Source: Bacteroidales bacterium
GTDB lineage: Bacteria > Bacteroidota > Bacteroidia > Bacteroidales > VadinHA17
Reading direction: 5' to 3'
Assembly: GCA_025455505.1 (NCBI GenBank)
Contig: JALOMK010000116.1
Location: forward strand, 1-7,110
DNA length: 7,110 nucleotides
Numbering within the stretch: the stretch's first letter is position 1; the number at the start of each line of letters is the position of its first letter. The notes beneath the pieces are model-generated. The model searched no databases. It was not told where the DNA came from and was given only the letters and a program-made list of their open reading frames with translations. The translations under genes were made by a program, and so were the position numbers. Positions 7,058 through 7,110 of this stretch are shown in pieces.

Positions 7058-7110
7058 ATGAGAAAGTCGAGACCAAAGAAGAGGATTCTGTTACCGGATC
7101 CGAAATACAA
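7058..7110 (+). CDS. rpsG: 30S ribosomal protein S7, N-terminal fragment
   Basis: Only 17 codons are in the window, reading MRKSRPKKRILLPDPKY, a basic N-terminus typical of Bacteroidota S7 followed by the conserved LPDP turn. S7 nucleates assembly of the 30S head and, in other bacteria, can repress its own operon. A weak purine run (AAAGGA, 7044-7049) lies 8 bp before the ATG. The position directly after rpsL supports the call. The gene continues beyond the window, where fusA would usually follow. Confidence 0.93.
   Translation, partial: MRKSRPKKRILLPDPKY

Overview
The window reads as a chromosomal segment from a member of the Bacteroidota, probably Bacteroidales. Three signs point there. 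A near-perfect Bacteroidota promoter lies before rpsL (a TTG element, 21 bp, then TACCTTTG). Start codons generally lack a strong Shine-Dalgarno sequence and sit behind A/T-rich leaders. The ribosomal proteins, efflux pump and EF-G paralog look Bacteroidota-like. This taxonomic call rests on reading the sequence, not on a database search.

Layout. Positions 1-3976 (+ strand) hold the distal part of an efflux operon: the C-terminal end of a periplasmic adaptor (membrane fusion protein), a full-length RND inner-membrane pump (1046 aa, HAE-1/AcrB-like by its TM4 motif), and, 23 bp downstream, a 97-aa PII-superfamily-like protein. A strong rho-independent terminator (3998-4029) ends the operon. 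A second hairpin (4031-4050) lies between it and the convergent next gene.

Positions 4091-6247 (- strand) encode a 718-aa EF-G paralog. It has all EF-G domains, but the catalytic switch-II His is Leu, the switch-I RGIT motif is altered, the G4 motif reads NGLD instead of NKxD, and domain IV carries an extra segment of about 25 residues. It resembles the Bacteroides EF-G2 type rather than canonical fusA.

Positions 6248-6663 are a divergent intergenic region of about 416 bp. It holds a candidate promoter for the EF-G paralog, a convincing promoter for the ribosomal operon, and an unexplained middle stretch with one long-range stem followed by a T-tract. Positions 6664-7110 (+ strand) begin the str operon: complete rpsL (S12) and the first codons of rpsG (S7).

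Two themes stand out: a PII-like sensor apparently co-transcribed with a multidrug-type RND pump, and an EF-G paralog with a degenerate GTPase site placed back to back with the str operon. No mobile element, CRISPR array, tRNA or rRNA was seen.
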